Source: Vibrio intestinalis (GTDB lineage: Bacteria; Pseudomonadota; Gammaproteobacteria; Enterobacterales; Vibrionaceae). Taken from it: DNA of 64,000 bases. Both the position numbers and the translations under genes were made by a program. Below are positions 61,789 through 64,000 of this stretch, piece after piece (the stretch's first letter is position 1; the number at the start of each line of letters is the position of its first letter). The notes under the pieces are model-generated. The model saw nothing but the letters and a program-made list of their open reading frames with translations, was not told the DNA's origin and searched no databases. The DNA lies in NCBI RefSeq assembly GCF_025195085.2, contig NZ_JANAVY020000005.1, forward strand, positions 101,332 to 165,331. The letters are read 5' to 3'.

Positions 61789-62829
61789 CTATCGTCCTTG
61801 ATGATGAGGGTCAAATGCGTCACGTACCGCTTCACCAATGAACACCAACAAAGTCAGCATCACAGATAGTACGGCAAATGCAGAGATACCAAGCCAAGGG
61901 GCCTGCAAATTGGCTTTACCTTGCGCCAGTAGCTCGCCCAGTGAAGGTGAACCTGCGGGTAATCCAAACCCTAAGAAGTCGAGTGAGGTTAATGTGGTGA
62001 CCGAGCCAGAAAGAATAAACGGCATCATGGTAAGCGAGGCCACCATGGCATTAGGCAGCATATGACGTAGCATGATTCGGTTATCGCTCACGCCCATGGC
62101 TTGCGCCGCTCTCACATAATCAAAATTACGGCAACGCAAAAACTCCGCACGAACAATGCCGACTAAACTCATCCAACTAAACAGCACCATTATGCCCAGT
62201 AGCCACCAGAAGTTTGGCTCAACAAAGCTTGATAGAATAATCAACAAAAACAGGGTCGGCATGCCTGACCACACTTCAATGAAACGTTGACCAATAAGAT
62301 CGAGCCAGCCACCGTAGTAGCCTTGTGTCGCTCCTACCACCACTCCAATCACACTTGAGATGATGGTCAGTACAAAGCCAAACAACACCGATATACGAAA
62401 GCCGTAAATGATCCGCGCCAATACATCTCGGCCTTTATCATCAGTGCCTAACCAGTTGGCAGAATCAGGCGCAGAAGGTACTGCACCTGAGATATTGAAG
62501 TTAATCGTGTCGTAACTAAAGCGAATCAACGGCCAAATGATGTAGCCGTTTTCTTCAATCAACTCGATGACATAAGGATCGGTATAATCGGCCTCAGTTT
62601 CAAACTCACCGCCAAATTCTGTTTCAGCATACTGATTGAAAACCGGCACAAACCACTGTTGGTCATACTCAACCAACAGTGGCTTATCATTGGCAATCAA
62701 CTCAGCGAAAAGGCTCAACACAAACAAAATAGCAAACAACCATAGCGACCAAAAACCGCGTTTATGAGCTTTAAATCGTTGCCAACGCGCTTGATTTAGA
62801 GGATTCGGAGCTTTGTTTTTATTCCACAT
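61789..62829 (-). CDS. yejE: Peptide ABC transporter permease YejE
   Basis: 346 residues, OppC/DppC-type permease. N-terminal KRGFWSLWLFAILFVLSLFA helix, a large periplasmic stretch with WPLIRFSYDTINFNISG, GTDDKGRDVLARIIYGFRIS and the EAA-type loop with QAMGVSDNRIMLRHMLPNAM. It overlaps the yejB stop by one base. Confidence 0.94.
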   Translation of the reverse strand: MWNKNKAPNPLNQARWQRFKAHKRGFWSLWLFAILFVLSLFAELIANDKPLLVEYDQQWFVPVFNQYAETEFGGEFETEADYTDPYVIELIEENGYIIWPLIRFSYDTINFNISGAVPSAPDSANWLGTDDKGRDVLARIIYGFRISVLFGFVLTIISSVIGVVVGATQGYYGGWLDLIGQRFIEVWSGMPTLFLLIILSSFVEPNFWWLLGIMVLFSWMSLVGIVRAEFLRCRNFDYVRAAQAMGVSDNRIMLRHMLPNAMVASLTMMPFILSGSVTTLTSLDFLGFGLPAGSPSLGELLAQGKANLQAPWLGISAFAVLSVMLTLLVFIGEAVRDAFDPHHQGR

Positions 62830-63923
62830 TAGCGCGCCTCAAAATCAATTCTTGGGTCAACCCAAGTGTAAGTTAGGTCTGAAATAATGCTCAGCACTAA
62901 GCCAAGTAACGTCATGATATAAAGCGAGCTGAACACCACTGGATAGTCGCGCTGTATGGTCGATTCAAAACCCAGTAGCCCAATCCCTTCGAGTGAGAAC
63001 ATCACCTCTATCAGCATTGAACCGGTGAAGAAAATACTGATAAATGCACTTGGGAAACCGGCGATGATAATCAGCATGGCGTTACGAAACACATGGCGAT
63101 ACAAAATGCTCTGTTCATCTAACCCTTTTGCACGCGCCGTTACCACATACTGCTTATTGATTTCATCTAAAAACGAGTTCTTGGTCAGCATGCTCAAGGT
63201 CGCGAAGCCACCAATCACCATCGCAGCAATAGGCAGTGCAAGGTGCCAAAAGTAATCACCAATTTGTTGATACCACGTCATTTGATCAAAGTTAGAAGAG
63301 ACTAAACCACGCAGCGGGAACCAACTAAAATAGTTGCCACTGGCGAACAATATAATAAGAATAATGGCGAACAAAAATCCGGGGATGGCATAACCCACAA
63401 TCACCAGCGCACTAGACCAAATATCAAACCGAGAACCATGATGAATGGCTTTCAGAATCCCCAGTGGGATTGATATCAAATAAATGATTAACGTACTCCA
63501 CAGACCAAGTGAAATAGATACGGGCAGCCGGTCGACAATCAAATCAATCACGTTACCGCCTTTAAATAAGCTTTCACCGAAATTAAAGGTCGCATAGTTC
63601 TTGAGCATGTCGAAATATCGCTCATGCAGCGGTTTATCAAAACCAAACTGCTTCTTTATCTCTGCCACAACTTCAGGGTCAAGTCCGCGCGAACCTTTAT
63701 AGCCTGTTGCGCTGTCATCACTATTTAGGTCAGTCGCTGAGCCCGCTTCATTACCGCCACCAGCAAAGCGCTCCATAATGCCAGAGCTGTGGCCTTCAAT
63801 TTGGGCAATAGCTTGCTCTACTGGCCCACCGGGCGCGATTTGAATGATGAAGAAGTTGATGGTGATGATCGCCCACAATGTGGGGATCACCAACAATAAT
63901 CGACGAAATATGTACGCTGCCAT
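62829..63923 (-). CDS. yejB: Peptide ABC transporter permease YejB
   Basis: 364 residues, OppB/DppB-type permease: [20 protein letters not shown] at the start, [40 protein letters not shown] and [20 protein letters not shown] as EAA loop. An insert around residues 45-75 with Gly/Ser/Asp is typical of YejB. GAGGG lies 5 bases before the ATG, and the yejA stop is 11 bases upstream. Confidence 0.95.
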   Translation of the reverse strand: MAAYIFRRLLLVIPTLWAIITINFFIIQIAPGGPVEQAIAQIEGHSSGIMERFAGGGNEAGSATDLNSDDSATGYKGSRGLDPEVVAEIKKQFGFDKPLHERYFDMLKNYATFNFGESLFKGGNVIDLIVDRLPVSISLGLWSTLIIYLISIPLGILKAIHHGSRFDIWSSALVIVGYAIPGFLFAIILIILFASGNYFSWFPLRGLVSSNFDQMTWYQQIGDYFWHLALPIAAMVIGGFATLSMLTKNSFLDEINKQYVVTARAKGLDEQSILYRHVFRNAMLIIIAGFPSAFISIFFTGSMLIEVMFSLEGIGLLGFESTIQRDYPVVFSSLYIMTLLGLVLSIISDLTYTWVDPRIDFEAR

Positions 63924-63933
63924 TTATCCCTCT

Positions 63934-64000
63934 TTAACGGCGTTTCTCTGGAAGTTTCAAGCTTTTCTGCTCTGAAATCCACCACGTATCCATGCCCAAG
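63934..64000 (-). CDS. yejA: Peptide-binding protein YejA, C-terminal end only
   Basis: The last 21 residues and stop (GMDTWWISEQKSLKLPEKRR) match the end of YejA, the periplasmic substrate-binding protein of the yejABEF transporter. The remainder lies beyond the right edge. Position and spacing to yejB support this. Confidence 0.85.
   Translation of the reverse strand, partial: LGMDTWWISEQKSLKLPEKRR

Overview
The window reads as a chromosomal segment of a Vibrio, probably of the Harveyi/parahaemolyticus-like group and probably the second chromosome. This is inferred from gene content (nirBDC-cobA, kbl-tdh, an anaerobic-type cobalamin operon, a vct-like siderophore ABC set, yejABEF, many GGDEF/EAL/HD-GYP and GNAT genes), a GC content that looks moderate, and integron attC sites of the Vibrio type. 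No rRNA, tRNA or CRISPR array was recognised.

Layout. 1-2.1 kb: end of a Bat aerotolerance-type operon; the tail of a VWA/TPR protein carries a perfect 9-bp tandem array encoding (Gln-Ser-Gln)n, followed by batD. 2.1-10 kb: signalling and small-enzyme genes (GAF-GAF-GGDEF, L,D-transpeptidase, acetyltransferases, a peroxiredoxin-like protein, a NYN nuclease, a GAF/HD-GYP protein). 10.2-15.1 kb: nirB-nirD-nirC-cobA for NADH-dependent nitrite reduction, nitrite transport and precorrin-2/siroheme supply, with an FNR site and NarL/NarP-like heptamers upstream. 15.3-17.2 kb: a coiled-coil lipoprotein and a small membrane protein.

17.2-21.6 kb is the accessory part: a C-terminal scrap of an S24/LexA-like protein, a C-terminal scrap of an SNF2-type helicase, a secreted leucine-rich-repeat protein, and three same-strand gene cassettes (zinc-ribbon membrane protein, LysE exporter, acetyltransferase), each followed by an attC-like site, with no integrase visible. 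21.6-29.2 kb: tdh-kbl, a 38-residue membrane ORF, a LysR regulator, a DMT exporter, a VOC protein, a lipoprotein, a nitrilase and a metallophosphoesterase.

29.3-41.6 kb: a twelve-gene, mostly overlapping cobalamin operon (cbiD-cbiC-cbiET-cbiL-cbiG-cbiK-cbiH-cbiF-cbiB-cobD-cbiA-cobC) behind a clear cobalamin riboswitch, with a possible 54-residue ORF between riboswitch and cbiD. CbiG has a fused thioredoxin-like [2Fe-2S] domain. cobA in the nir operon could supply the common precursor precorrin-2.

41.8-50 kb: a GNAT, a Sel1-repeat protein, a zincin-like lipoprotein, an Aer-like chemoreceptor, an ankyrin protein and acetate kinase. 50-57.3 kb: iron uptake - a TonB-dependent receptor with a divergent AraC regulator, and a periplasmic-binding-protein-dependent ABC transporter (vctPDGC-like) with Fur-like boxes and a terminator-like hairpin after the binding-protein gene; a CueR-type regulator lies between them. 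57.4-64 kb: an S4-domain protein, a PAS/degenerate-GGDEF/EAL protein and the yejABEF peptide transporter, whose yejA runs off the right edge.
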